From: Synaphobranchus kaupii
Taxonomy: Eukaryota; Chordata; Actinopteri; Anguilliformes; Synaphobranchidae
Assembly: GCA_029718625.1 (NCBI GenBank)
Contig: CM056389.1
Span: 8,099,287-8,163,286, forward strand
Reading direction: 5' to 3'
Length of the DNA stretch: 64,000 nt
Below the pieces are notes generated by a model, which saw only the letters and a list, made by a program, of their open reading frames with translations, ran no database searches and had not been told where the DNA came from. Numbering within the stretch: position 1 is the first letter of the stretch; the number at the start of each line of letters is the position of its first letter. Both the position numbers and the translations under genes were made by a program. This document shows positions 23,701 through 33,560 of the stretch, piece after piece.

Positions 23701-26700
23701 CGGGCTTAAAGCTCCTGTCCGCCACCACAGCTGAGGGTGGTGAAACGACACCGGTGTTAAATTTCCGATCTCCCATGTTCTGCTCTGCTTCCCAAAGTTC
23801 GGCCCAGGACTGCTGGGTTAGGCCACTTTATCCTCCTGCCTGCTCCACGCTAAGACTCCTTAAGGTGAGGCCTCCTGGCACCTCCCTGCCTGTCCTATTT
23901 TGATGCCTGCTCCCTTTGAAGCTGGGGGACTGAGGAGGTGCTCAGTTTTCTGGCGGGCGAGAGGTGAGCAGGGGCGCTGAGGAATGTGCTGATGTGTGTG
24001 TTTGGCCAGGCTGACTGTAGGTCTGTTGGGGCTGCTGGGTATTGTGGTCTTGTTCAGTACACACACATTACATCTGTCCTCACAGTCCCTGTAGCTTCTC
24101 TATACGGAGCCCGCCCCTTCAAAAAGAATGTTCCAGAACAATAGGTGGCCATTCAATAATTATTATTTTTGTTTGCTGTTATTTTGCGTATTGCTGCGTT
24201 CTCAACTGTTCCTGCTGGTTTGCAGTGCCTGCTGGTTTTTGGTGCCTGTCGTCGCTTAAGTGCTTAATTCAAGCCATCGATTGGCTAGTCCTCGCGCCTT
24301 GTTTCCAAGGCCTAAATTGGCTCCTGAGTGAAAGGAAAGCACAAAATCCTGCAGACACTGCAGCACTGTGGGGACTTGTCCTTGTTTTAGCGGATGATCT
24401 GTTGGTGAGATTTCCACCACCATAGTGGTGCCGCTCTGTTCAAATGGTCACTTACCTGTCCAATTTGGGTTGTAAATGAAAGGCAGTCATGAATTCTAGT
24501 ATTACGGGATTATGCTGCTTTTGGCTCTAAACGGTTTCCTGTTTGCACTGCTATATAGCTTCTGTTCATGTTGTCTGAGGTAGATTTAATCTGATGCCTT
24601 TGTCCTGTCCTTGTCGATTCTCCAGCTGAACTAATCTCTCCTCCTGGTTAGATATTCTAAAGTCTACTCTTGAACAAGTTTGCTTCAACATTTGCTTGGT
24701 AAATGACCAATTAGATTTTAACTGTTTACGAATACCAAATGCCTGGTATGGTTAAGTTTTAACATTCGTGGTGTGGACCACAATGCACTCTGGTCAAACT
24801 ACACATACAGATGGGGGGTAAATTTGCGAACTGGCACTTCAAAGATGGACGGGTGCTTTTATTATGAACTTGAACTTACTTTCCTCTCCTGTTTCTCATT
24901 CCCTCCAGTTCAACTTTGTGGGCAAAATTCTGGGACCCCAGGGAAACACCATCAAACGCTTGCAAGAGGAGACGGGAGCCAAGATCTCTGTACTGGGGAA
25001 AGGGTCTATGCGGGACAAAGCCAAGGTGAGTGACTTCCCGTACCGACACTCGCCTTTCCGCCTGGCAACGCCACCTACTGTAGCAGTGATTGGCTACCCC
25101 AGGGATGTGCGCGCTTAGCCATTGGTCAGATCCACCGAAGGTTTCAACCACTTCCCTATGTCTCGTCGCCTTAGACTCATGTTGATGTGATTGGCACTGC
25201 TTTTACCAGGCTTGTAGTGAAGAGGTATAAACATGGCACACAAGGCTCTACAGAAGCCCATTTAAACGGGTACGTGTTTCTTTATTTCCCCCCGTTTCAT
25301 TTCAGGAGGAGGAGCTGAGAAAAGGTGGTGAGCCCAAATACGCGCACCTGTCCATGGACCTGCACGTCTTCATCGAGGTGTTTGCCCCCATACCTGAGGC
25401 CTACCTCCGTATGGCCCACGCCATGGAGGAGGTCAAGAAGTTCCTAATCCCGGTAAGTATCTAAAACTCCACTTCCCAGCATTGCTCACTCCAGACGCCC
25501 CCACGTCCAGCACCACCCGTCTTGCAGTGCTGCAGTAGCCTTATGCCATTGCGCGGGCATTGAGGAAGTGCCGATTCCCCTTGGTTGAGTTCATTGTTGT
25601 TCAAGTCTCAGGATGGATTCCAATCGCTTATTTTATCCGCTGTCTTCTTGTTCCTCACCTGACCCGGAAATCGATAGAGGTTCGCCATCTTTAAAGACAT
25701 TCCAAACCGCTGAATGCTTCTCGGAGGAGCGTGGAGTGGGGCACGAGCTGGCTCCCGGAGGATGCTTCAGTGAGGAAACGCAAGAGTAGCCTTTGCTGAA
25801 GCCTTTTCTCGGAACGTGTGACGAGTCAAATGCAATTTTCCCGTTCCTTTCCGCTTATTATAAAGCACTAATCCATAATGACACATTCTTTATAACTAAC
25901 AAAAGCACTGTTTATTCATGGAAAAATAAGCATTATAGTTAAGCAAGTACGCATAATATGATGCTGAAGCTTGATTGAGCAAGGACGTTCTAAAGGAAAT
26001 GATGGGGACAATGAGTTGTGTGCAGTTGCAGAGTAGAAGGGTGTGGCTTTAAAGGGAGTGTAGATGCCAGCGGGCTATTCCACAAAGCGGGTGTAGAGTA
26101 AAACCCGGAATCCTCCCGAATCCGGAACATTGGCTAAATGGTAAAAAGATCCGTTCCAGGTTTTACTCGGTGCTGTTATCCAGCTAACTCGGATAATCCT
26201 GCCTTGTGGTACAGGCCCTTGGTGTACATGACTAATACACCCATTTGGCAGCTTTGCAGGTGTCCCATTAATCACTTGGCAAAAGGCCTTTGCTAGCACG
26301 GCGCTAAGCGTCGGACACTGGGCGGTTGCCTTGGAAAAGCTGCCCGCTGTGTCCTGAGTCAGTCATTGGTGCTCTGTGCGCCGCGGGAGTTGCTCATTGG
26401 TGCTCGGTGCACAGCGGTCTCCCCTGGTTTGACAGGTGGAGCCTTTTATTAGCCGCCTGGGAGCGGTCTGTGACCGCTGAGCTGACGGGAGAGCAGGAAG
26501 TACGGTCTCACTCACTGACCATATGAGCCTCAATTAAGCGTCCGCACACTGAACCGGGGGGGATTTAAGCGCGCAAAGCATTAAAGGAAACGGCCTTTTT
26601 AAAAAAAATTTATAATGACATGCTGCATTGCCTGGAAAGGCACCCAATCAACCGCTTTGCCTTCCCTGCCGTTTCCACGACCACTTTGGAGGGCATGAAA

Positions 26701-29700
26701 TGCGTATAAAGTGCCTGTTGCTGCCAATTATCCGTCTTTGGATTATGAAGGTTAGCAGAAAGTCGCCGCCGCCTACAGCTGCTGCCTGTTAGACTCGATT
26801 CCGTCTGTGCTCGGTCCGTTTAATGAGGCACCTTTTATTTTAGGAGAACGTCGCTAACTTTAATTTCCGTTCCTCTACACTTGCGGAAATTAAATGGAAA
26901 TGAGTAGGAAGGTTGGGAGGAAAAGTACCGCCGGTCTGTTTCGGCGTCGACTGCCTGAAATGTAATGGACATTTTTTATTTATTTATTTTTTTTAAATCG
27001 ACGTGCAACGTTGTTGCATGGCAAGGCATAGTAGCACTCAAGCTGCGGGCCTTTTAGTTGGGCTGCAGTGTCTCTCTCCGTGCTGCTCTCTGAGGGTGTC
27101 CTTAATCCTGAATGCCTTCTGTGGGCATTCTGTTCACCGTCTGCTGTACGTCATTTCACTCCACTCATCTTTTTTTTTCTTTTCTTTTCTTTTTTTTTTT
27201 TGCTCGCTTCCTTTCTCCATCGCTCCCCCTCTGCTCCCCTTCTTCCTGTGTCTCATGCAGTCTTTTTCTGTCGCTCTGTTTTCTCTCCCTCTTTCTGTCA
27301 TCACACCTTCCCCCCCCTCTCTCTGTCATTGCTCCCCCTCTTTTCCCATGTCACATTGCAGGCTTTCTGTTGCTCCCTTGGTTCTCTCTCTCTCTCGTTA
27401 TCACTCCCCCTCTTCTGTGACCTTGTCCCCTCCCGTTTCGTTCTCCAGTTCCTTCGCATTAGTCCATTGCGTGTTTTGAAGTCTTTGCCTTATGCCTTGA
27501 ATACAGGGTAAAATGTAACCCCCCTCCACCCCTCTCGGGGGCGGTGCTGTACCCGTGGCACAATTTAAAACACTCCCACCCCCCTGTTTCCGCTTTAAAG
27601 CAGGACATGATGGACGACATCAGCCAGGAGCAGTTCATGGAGATGAGCTACCTGAACGGCGGCCAGGAGGGCGGGTCCAGAGGCCGCGGAGGCCCCCCAG
27701 GCAGGGGCCGTGGTGGACCCCCACCTCCCTCACCCGTTGCCAGGTACAAAACCAAAAAAAAAGTCCAAACTCATTTCACTGAATGAGTCACCAGGATTGG
27801 TGTGCTAGGGATGTCTGCTAGTGAAATGAAATTGTGACACATAAGTGACTAATATAAGAAACTAGTCTACTGCTCTGCTGCTGTTCAGAGAAATTATTTC
27901 TGTATGAACTGTTATATTTTCCCACACAATAAAATGTAAACCAAGGCAGTAATTATGTTTAATGTCCCATATGCTTGTTTATTGGTACTGAGCCTAAAGT
28001 GTGAATCTCCCCCCGCCTCACAGGGGTAGAGGAATGCCCCCTCGAGGTGGGGCCCCGAGGGGTGGCCCGTCCAGAGGAGGGGTGTCCAGGGGAGGGCCTG
28101 CTGGCCGAGGCGTACCCCAGTCCCAGCCCTCCAGAGGCGGCGCCGCCAGCAGGGCCAGACCGCCTGCACCCGGCGGTCAGAGGATGTTGCCGCCACAGGC
28201 CCACTCCCACGCCCACCAGCACCCGCAGCACCCTGCCCAGCACCAGCACCAGCACCCGCAGCAGCATGCTCAAGCGCCCGAGACCTATGAGGAATACGTA
28301 AGTGTCCAGTCACCAGCTACGTGCCGTAGCGTTCTAGCTCCATTGTGATGCAATTACTGTCTCTTTTGTCCCCTTGTTGCCGTAGCGCCCAAGTGGTTGT
28401 TGAAGACCCGTTGTTTCCGCATTGCTCTGTCTCCATTATAATGGACATTTTTTCACAAGGGGGGGCTGTGGTTTCGGATGACGTCACAAATGGGTGAACT
28501 CTGTAAACATGACGGCTTCTAAGGACACTCGAGTTGCTTGCAAACACTGCCAGGGTATGAACAAGCGATCTTGTGCAATTTGTCAGAATTGTTCCACAAA
28601 TCGAACAAGATTGCTCATAGAAAACCCTGGCAGTGATTGCAAGCAACTCGAGAAAATGTCCTTAGATGCCACCATGTTTGCAGTGCTTACCCATCCGTGA
28701 CGTCATCCATCACTACAATACCCTGAAAATGTGAAAGGTCAGTGTGGTTGTTTGCTTTTCCTTGTTACTGTAGTTATGTTGTCATCCTCTTGCTACAATA
28801 GTGCCCTTGTACCATTGTCATGTGGCGCTGTCCCCTTGCTACTGTCGTTCCCTAACTCCATTGAAGCGTGATCGGCATTCGCCAAGTATCTTTTCTGAGC
28901 CGCAGTTGTCTTTACGCACTAAGCTGACCTGGCTGTTTACTCTCTCTCTCCCTCCAGGCCTACGAGGAGAGCTACGCAGAGCCCGCGTACGAAAGTTACG
29001 AAAACTATTACAGCCAAGCCCCTCCGGCGTAAGTCCTCATCATCCTGCCTCCTCCCATGCATTCTGACTGACTACTGTGAGCTTTGAGCTGTGTTTGGCT
29101 GGCTAATCAGTTTCATCACGGATTGGGGGGGGGGGGGGGGGAGGGGGGGGTTTAAAGGAAAGAATGTGTGGCTCCTCATGCTGGATTTAAAAATGTTTAC
29201 ATTTTAATTTTCTGGCACAAAATGGCAGTTACCAGTCATCATTCAGTTAATTGGGCTCTGAATTTCATTTTTGCTTTGCACTTCCTGTTGAACAGATGGC
29301 TCCATTAGTCACTGTTTTTAACCCTCATGTAAGAAAGAACTATAGAAATTGAATCTCAATTAGGAGGAAATGTGGAGAAAATGTTGTTCTAAGCTTCTTT
29401 TTTTTTTTTTTTTAAACATTAGTTCTTAATTTATTTGTAATTCTCATATCACTGAAACAGCTTTAGTTTTTAGTGAACATTTGTAAAGTACTACTTTTTG
29501 TGATGACTGTTAGACGGCCATGAACGTGGAGAATGCTACTGTAGGACTAAGGGGCAAAGGGGTTTAAATGAGTTGGCCCAATTTAAGCCTTTCTCCACTG
29601 CGCACCCCTGTCTTTACACATTTTTACTGAAGGCCTTAAGCGGTCTGGACCCCGTTTTGCTTTGATCTATTGAACCATGAGCTACAACATTTGCATTTGC

Positions 29701-32131
29701 ACTTGCATTTCAAAGGGGTTCCTTCTGTTGTTCACCCATCAAAAGATTGTAGTTTGTACACTGATTGTGGTGGTTTGTTTTTATTTTATGGTTTTTGATT
29801 ATTAATGATAGTCAAGTAGTAATAATTGTAACAAGTGTGAATTATTTTTAGACCTTAATTTAACCAGGATGTTCAGTTGAGAACATTCTTATTTACAGTG
29901 AGCACCTAGTAATTAATAATAGATAGCCAGTTGAACTTATATTGTATTTTTCCTCTTTCCTCAGAGACACTGAATACTATGACTACGGGCATGGAGAAGC
30001 ACAGGAAGGATATGAGTCCTATGGTGAGTTCAGCTCCGTGTGCTTGTCAGACGCGTCGGGGTAGAGACGGACTGTGTTGCGTCTCAGTTCCCAGATGGCT
30101 GTGTTTGTGTAACGCGGCTGGTTTGCGGCGTAGCGCGCATCACGTGGTGAAACGTCCGTTCTGTCGGCCAGTGAACTCGGAACCCCTCGCTATCCGAACG
30201 GCATGTTCCTCCAGCGTCCAGACAGGGTTGCTTCTGTTAATCTGCTGGCAGCTGGACGGCTTGGTGCTCTCTTTGGAAGAGTAGACAAATTCTCAGGGAT
30301 ATGGTGCATTTCCTGTTTATTTTTCCCCCACCAGATTAAGAAGGTTGGATTTTATATATATTTTTTGCAGATGCAGAAGACTTTGGTGTCATAAGCGCAC
30401 ACAAAGCTTTTGCTCTGAGCCAACGGCGGGAGAAAATGCTCGGCAATAAAACCAAATGACTCCTTTCCTCCAGAGACATTTAAGGGGCTGAAAATAAGCA
30501 TTTAAGAGGGAAAGTTCTGGGGGAAAATCCTGCCACGGTAGAGGGATTGGATTTGTCAGGATTGGATTTGTCATGATTGATTCTGGCCCGGTTTGCTGCT
30601 GCTGGGTCTGACGGTTACTTGCATGGCGGTGTGTACAGGAAGTGGAGTTTAGGTTACGAAGCACTGCCAAGCCGATTTGTTCTCTCAGGTTTAGCTAAAT
30701 AAATAAAAAATAATAATAATAAATAAAAAGTGAAAAAAATGGACGAGTACTAGCAAAATGACTCCGTTCCTACGCTCGAAAGCAGGGTAATATAGAGCGA
30801 CCTTTCTGCTAAGTTGCTGAAATGCAGCCTTTTGCGAGCCGTCTTCCTAATACACAATTAAACAGAGCTGTAATGGCAGGCTGCATAATGATTCTTATCG
30901 AGGACGTGCAGCGCACCAGTCCAAACGGTGACGTCATGCGTCTGGTTTTTGACCAAGCGCGAACGAATCAGGTTCAGCACTGCCGGTGGGAGTCAAATTA
31001 ATCCCTGTGATTAACAGATTTTAATTAAAAATACCCCAAGTGTGGAAAATTATGATTCGAAATTTAAGATTCTTGAAAATTGATATGATTTTTGTACGTC
31101 TTGACGTTCAAATGAAGTGTCTTAGAAGCTTAAATACGCATTGTTGAATTTGATAATGAGTGAATGTGGTTTTTAAAATGACTAATGTGGAGGAGAGATT
31201 TGTTTCTAATGATGGTATTTCCAGCATTGGTGTTACTCAAAGTACTATGCAAAATAATTTAAATTCATACATATTTCCCAGTAATTGGTTTCAGATGCTT
31301 TGCGTCTCAACATTGCACAGCAAACAGTCATTTCCATCCCTGAGATGGCTCCTGATTGGCTGGAGTTTGGGGATAGGCCATTGTGGGGGTCGGGCGGTGG
31401 TGGGAGTCCATTTCATGTGGAGTGTTCGTTCCTGCAAAGCCAGCGGCGTTGTCTTCTAGACGGGTAGCGTGGACGCTGGCATTCACTCGCTAAACCTGAG
31501 ACTAGACCGGTGAGGGACTTGGCTCTTTAGTTGCGTTAGTTTCTGTCGCCCAGAACGGACCCAGGGGGAGCGTTACGACTTCACGCTGACTTTCTGCCCT
31601 TAATCATTTAATTATTTGATCTGACATTTTCAGTAGACCCATGAGCCAGAGCTGCAGATTGCATAGGTTTCCTTGGTGAACATGCAACTCTTTAAGGTTT
31701 AAGGTCACGTGATTAGAATGTTCTCAACTGAACGTTCTAATGCTGGTGTCACCATCGCTACTGGTAATTGAAAGCACGGTCTCAGAATTTTGAAAACATT
31801 CCATAAACCCTACTCTTCTTCCAGCTAGCTGTGGTCTGATACAGGAGGGAACATCAGCGTTGGTTTATACATCTGTTATAAATGGTCAGAATAAACTAAT
31901 GGTTAGAACAGGAAACTGTACCAAAGGCTTTTTCCAAACATGTGGTTCTGTTCTGGCATGTCGCTTGTCCCTGATTTTGACCTTTGTCCCGGGCACTCTG
32001 TGTGCGCCCCTCCCTCTCACCCCATAGCTCAGGATGACTGGAACGGGACGCGTGTGGCCAGCGGGGGAAAGGCCCCTCCACCCAGGCAGGCCAAAGGAGG
32101 TTACAGGGAGCACCCGTATGGGAGATACTAA
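14648..32131 (+). CDS. khdrbs1: Sam68, KH-domain STAR RNA-binding protein (nine coding exons)
   Basis: Joining nine exons gives a 376-residue protein ending REHPYGRY. Sam68 binds U/A-rich RNA as a dimer, regulates alternative splicing and signals through Src-family kinases; it is mainly nuclear. Visible parts: QUA1 dimerisation segment at residues 1-45 ([17 protein letters not shown]), KH domain about 64-160 with the GPQG loop at 82-85, QUA2 about 161-180, RG repeats 187-237, Pro-rich patches, a His/Gln tract at 268-289, a Tyr-rich region 296-342 and a C-terminal nuclear-localisation type tail 357-376. [11 protein letters not shown] and DDWNGTR favour KHDRBS1 over KHDRBS2/3. Mammalian Sam68 is 443 residues and has a Pro/Arg-rich N-terminal extension that is missing here; the in-frame stop before the ATG supports the short form. 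Fish can carry a and b copies, and I cannot say which this is. Confidence 0.96.
14742..22355 (+). other. khdrbs1: khdrbs1 intron 1
   Basis: A 7.6-kb intron with GT at 14742 and AG ending at 22355. The first 1.3 kb is dense in AACGTT hexamers (finding). Long T runs lie at 16340 and 16891. A 35-bp inverted repeat lies at 18586/18868. A G-rich run lies at 22084 and another at 22285. The open frames inside are short and unsupported. No further exon was recognised. Confidence 0.85.
18580..18905. repeat. Inverted repeat in intron 1, possible MITE
   Basis: The left arm, near 18586-18622, contains 'tttacattgctgcaaaccaa'. Its near-perfect complement, near 18865-18900, contains 'ttggtttgcagcaatgtaaa'. 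The arms are about 35 bp, separated by about 245 bp of unrelated sequence. No convincing target duplication was found. Confidence 0.65.
22356..22480 (+). CDS. khdrbs1: khdrbs1 coding exon 2
   Basis: Completes codon 32 (G|AG, Glu) and codes residues 33-73, the end of QUA1 and the start of KH ([11 protein letters not shown]). The acceptor is TGTACAG and the donor AAG|GTGAGTG; it ends in phase 0. Confidence 0.95.
22481..24908 (+). other. khdrbs1: khdrbs1 intron 2
   Basis: A 2.4-kb intron. It contains a GC-rich diverged duplication at 23045-23225, built on 'gagccgttag' and '(g/a)ccgttttaa(c/t)ggtg' motifs. No recognised transposon or exon. Confidence 0.85.
24909..25025 (+). CDS. khdrbs1: khdrbs1 coding exon 3 (KH core)
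   Basis: Codes residues 74-112 from [17 protein letters not shown] to the start of the KH beta region. It includes the GxxG-type GPQG loop that contacts RNA. The exon is 117 bp and phase 0 at both ends, so skipping it would keep the frame but remove the RNA-binding loop. Confidence 0.97.
25026..25305 (+). other. khdrbs1: khdrbs1 intron 3
   Basis: A short 280-bp intron bounded by GTGAGTGA and TTTCAG. Nothing else was seen. Confidence 0.9.
25306..25452 (+). CDS. khdrbs1: khdrbs1 coding exon 4
   Basis: Codes residues 113-161: [15 protein letters not shown], the C-terminal half of KH, and the start of QUA2 ([12 protein letters not shown]). It is 147 bp and phase 0 at both ends. The donor is CCG|GTAAGT. 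Confidence 0.96.
25612..25995 (-). mobile_element. Repeat of the 'aaagatggcgaacc' family, reverse copy in intron 4
   Basis: Reading the minus strand, it matches 41262-41712 block by block: a 'gcttaactataatg' block, 'agttataaagaatg', 'cattatggattag', 'cactgaagcatcct', 'ttaaagatggcgaacct' and the end 'aataagcgattggaat'. It is an old non-coding element with no reading frame. Confidence 0.8.
26072..26219. mobile_element. MITE with 'GGGCctgTTCCACAAAGC' ends, copy in intron 4
   Basis: The left end GGGCTATTCCACAAAGCGGG is inverted against the right end CCTTGTGGTACAGGCCC. It shares 'gttccaggttttac' and 'gctgttatccagc' type blocks with the copy at 40006-40158. It is about 148 bp and non-coding. Confidence 0.7.
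27604..27743 (+). CDS. khdrbs1: khdrbs1 coding exon 5
   Basis: Codes residues 162-207 and two bases of codon 208: QUA2 ([19 protein letters not shown]), then the first RG repeats and a Pro patch (GGPPPPSP). The donor is CAG|GTACAA. The nearby acceptor is GCAG at 27600-27603. Confidence 0.95.
28024..28297 (+). CDS. khdrbs1: khdrbs1 coding exon 6 (RG-rich, His/Gln-rich)
   Basis: Codes residues 208-299. It begins with RGG-type repeats that are likely targets of arginine methylation, continues through a Pro-rich patch and then a His/Gln stretch with nine His between residues 268 and 289. It ends APETYEEY, as in Sam68. The His tract is not present at this site in the mammalian protein as I know it. 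Confidence 0.95.
28298..28957 (+). other. khdrbs1: khdrbs1 intron 6
   Basis: A 660-bp intron holding the foldback element described separately. The rest, up to the (TC)n-rich acceptor tract at 28940-28957, shows nothing recognisable. Confidence 0.85.
28464..28722. mobile_element. Foldback element with CRE octamers at both ends
   Basis: Two arms of about 115 bp are inverted almost to the centre near 28585. Matching blocks include 'tctaaggaca', 'cgagttgcttgca' and 'cactgccagggt'. Each end carries a perfect CREB/ATF octamer TGACGTCA (28479-28486 and 28698-28705). No clear target duplication was found. A 68-codon frame across it contains CKHC and CAICQNC, but the frame is not kept in the other arm. 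Confidence 0.75.
28958..29028 (+). CDS. khdrbs1: khdrbs1 coding exon 7 (Tyr-rich)
   Basis: Codes residues 300-322 and two bases of codon 323. Seven Tyr in 23 residues ([18 protein letters not shown]) form the start of the tyrosine-rich region, the Src-family phosphorylation target in Sam68. The donor is GC|GTAAGTCC. Confidence 0.95.
29029..29964 (+). other. khdrbs1: khdrbs1 intron 7
   Basis: A 936-bp intron. It carries a G17 run with a further G8 at 29125-29150. A fragment at 29848-29915 of the 'tttaaccaggatgttcagttgagaac' type is a dispersed repeat often seen in fish DNA. Confidence 0.8.
29965..30023 (+). CDS. khdrbs1: khdrbs1 coding exon 8
   Basis: Codes residues 323-342 ([20 protein letters not shown]) and the first base of codon 343. 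The acceptor is TTTCCTCAG and the donor ATG|GTGAGTT. Confidence 0.95.
30371..30459 (+). CDS. khdrbs1: Candidate alternative terminal exon of khdrbs1 (hypothetical)
   Basis: It follows a strong acceptor (TATATATTTTTTGCAG). Spliced to exon 8 it stays in frame for 29 codons: Asp 343, then [20 protein letters not shown] and eight more residues, then TGA at 30457. An AATAAA sits inside it at 30445-30450. The product would be 371 residues and would lack the normal C-terminal localisation signal. An open frame this short is expected by chance about a quarter of the time, so this is only a candidate. Confidence 0.25.
31697..31815. repeat. 'gattagaatgttc' hairpin repeat, copy 1
   Basis: It shares with 51738-51892 and 58163-58256 the order: gattagaatgttc, aactgaac, ttctaatgctg, a 'gt(c/a)ac(c/a)at(c)' block, then 'ctactggtaattg'. 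The core TTAGAATGTTC/GAACGTTCTAA (31713-31740) forms a hairpin. Confidence 0.7.
32028..32131 (+). CDS. khdrbs1: khdrbs1 coding exon 9 (C-terminal signal)
   Basis: Completes codon 343 (G|CT, Ala) and codes QDDWNGTR, then [25 protein letters not shown] C-terminus ending in TAA at 32129-32131. This last segment is the conserved nuclear-localisation tail of Sam68. Confidence 0.96.
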
Positions 32132-33560
32132 AACCAGGCCCCAGAGTGGGCCGTACCGACGAGTGTGTGTTGCCCCGGCAACCATCTGTATCTCCCACCA
32201 CAGCTCTTGCTTTTAACATCCAGACAAAGTAATTGTCCATCTGTTTTGTGTTTTGTTTAGGTTTTTTTTTTTTTTTTTTTTTTAAATCTTTGGACTTGTT
32301 TTTTTTCCCCCCCAATTATTTTAAAATTGGCTTCTGTATGCATTGAGACCATTTGAAAACTTCAGGCAATTTAGGCAACAGTTTGTTTACATGCTTTTAA
32401 TTTCGTTTTGTCCCCTTCCTGCTTTATTGCACTGTTGACAGTTTGTTAAAACCCTTTTATTTTTTTAAATGGCTGGTTTAACAAAAAAAAAAATCCAGTT
32501 TCAAAATGTGGAGAAAAAAAAATCCTTGATCAACTGTATAGTTTAACACCCTGTTAGGTTTGAAAGTTAATTTGTGTTGCTTTAAAAAAAAAAAAGAAAG
32601 AAAAAAGGAAAAAAAAATGGTTCCAATAAGTGGCAGTTGCAGCTTCCCATTTAGGCTACATTTCAAAATTCTGTTCAGCATTTTCAGAAATTAAACCTTT
32701 AATGTAATCTCCTTTATGTAATATAGGCAACTAGAATTAACCGGGAAGAATGGGGGGGAAAATTGTCAGCACCTTTTCTGTATAAAAATAACTAGTCTTA
32801 AACTTTATTTAATTTCATAATATTTTGGATTGACATAGAGTTTTGAAATATAGCCCAACTAGACACTGTTGAGATTGTCCTTAAAGATCCTTTATCCCAT
32901 TCAAAGCTTTTAATTGGCCCATGTTTTTCCTCTTGGCCAATGGTAGACCACCCTGGTCTTGGAATGCCAGAGATGTTCTTGGTTTTTCCTCCATCCAACC
33001 CTATAACTGCATTGAATTTTAATGAATGCAGGCGACCACGCACTGGATGTACTCAGTGGTTCACCATTCTGCCTCTGAATATTGAGATTGCGGTGCATGG
33101 TCAGAGCCACCATTTTGGCTCTTGCCATGCACTGGGTGTACTCAATGATTCACCATTCTGGCTCTGAATATTTGGGCTCAGACTTGAAAATCCATCACTC
33201 TTGCTGTCTAACTGGGACGGAACAAAACCCAGAAACGTCAGGCCTTGTGCTGTATCAAATTGGCTGTGGGGCTAATGTGTGATGCAGGAGTTACTGCTGT
33301 GAGCCGCAGATCAAGTCGGTCCGAAAAGGGTTTGGGACAACATCTCTACAGGGTCTTTTTGTAAAAAGGGACACTGCAGCTAGACCCGGTACTTTGTACA
33401 TACTTAAAACTTCAAATAACTGTACGTTTCCATATAAAGCTGTACCTTCTCCATAAAAATGCTAGTGCAACTTGTGTAAGCTTGCCTAAATAGGTAACTA
33501 AATATCTGTCCAAAAATGTTTTGCAGCAGTTTGTCAATAAAGCCTAGTTTTTTTTCTATC
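32132..33560 (+). other. khdrbs1: khdrbs1 3' UTR
   Basis: About 1.4 kb of AT-rich sequence with T and A runs and several 'ctcttgccatgcac' / 'ggtcagagccaccattttgg' near-duplicates at 33030-33170. The inferred 3' end follows AATAAA at 33536-33541, with a T-rich downstream element at 33548-33556. Further AATAAA sites downstream (for example near 36554) could serve longer forms. Confidence 0.7.
33536..33541 (+). terminator. khdrbs1: Polyadenylation signal AATAAA of khdrbs1
   Basis: A canonical hexamer about 1.4 kb after the stop codon, followed within 10-20 bases by a GTTTTTTTTC-type downstream element. The cleavage site itself is inferred. Confidence 0.65.

Larger units (their letters stand above)
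25453..27603 (+). other. khdrbs1: khdrbs1 intron 4
   Basis: A 2.15-kb intron with two mobile-element copies (25612-25995 and 26072-26219) and a pyrimidine-rich tract at 27165-27440. Between them, 26560-26900 is unique-looking sequence. The acceptor is TTTAAAGCAG. Confidence 0.85.
30024..32027 (+). other. khdrbs1: khdrbs1 intron 8
   Basis: A 2.0-kb intron. It contains a candidate alternative terminal exon at 30371-30459 and one copy of the 'gattagaatgttc' hairpin repeat near 31697-31815. Stretches at 30850-31060 look unique and A/T-rich. The acceptor is CACCCCATAG. Confidence 0.85.

Noticed and set aside
27003..27511. Three overlapping Ser/Phe/Leu-rich open frames in intron 4
   Set aside because: They lie in a polypyrimidine tract of khdrbs1 intron 4 and are open in all + frames because of composition.
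27912..28313. Minus-strand open frame over exon 6
   Set aside because: It is the antisense shadow of the GC-rich RG-coding exon 6.
28494..28700. Small Cys-rich protein (CKHC, CAICQNC) in intron 6
   Set aside because: The frame runs across a foldback element whose two arms would not code the same protein. There is no supporting splice or promoter context. A captured zinc-ribbon fragment cannot be fully excluded.
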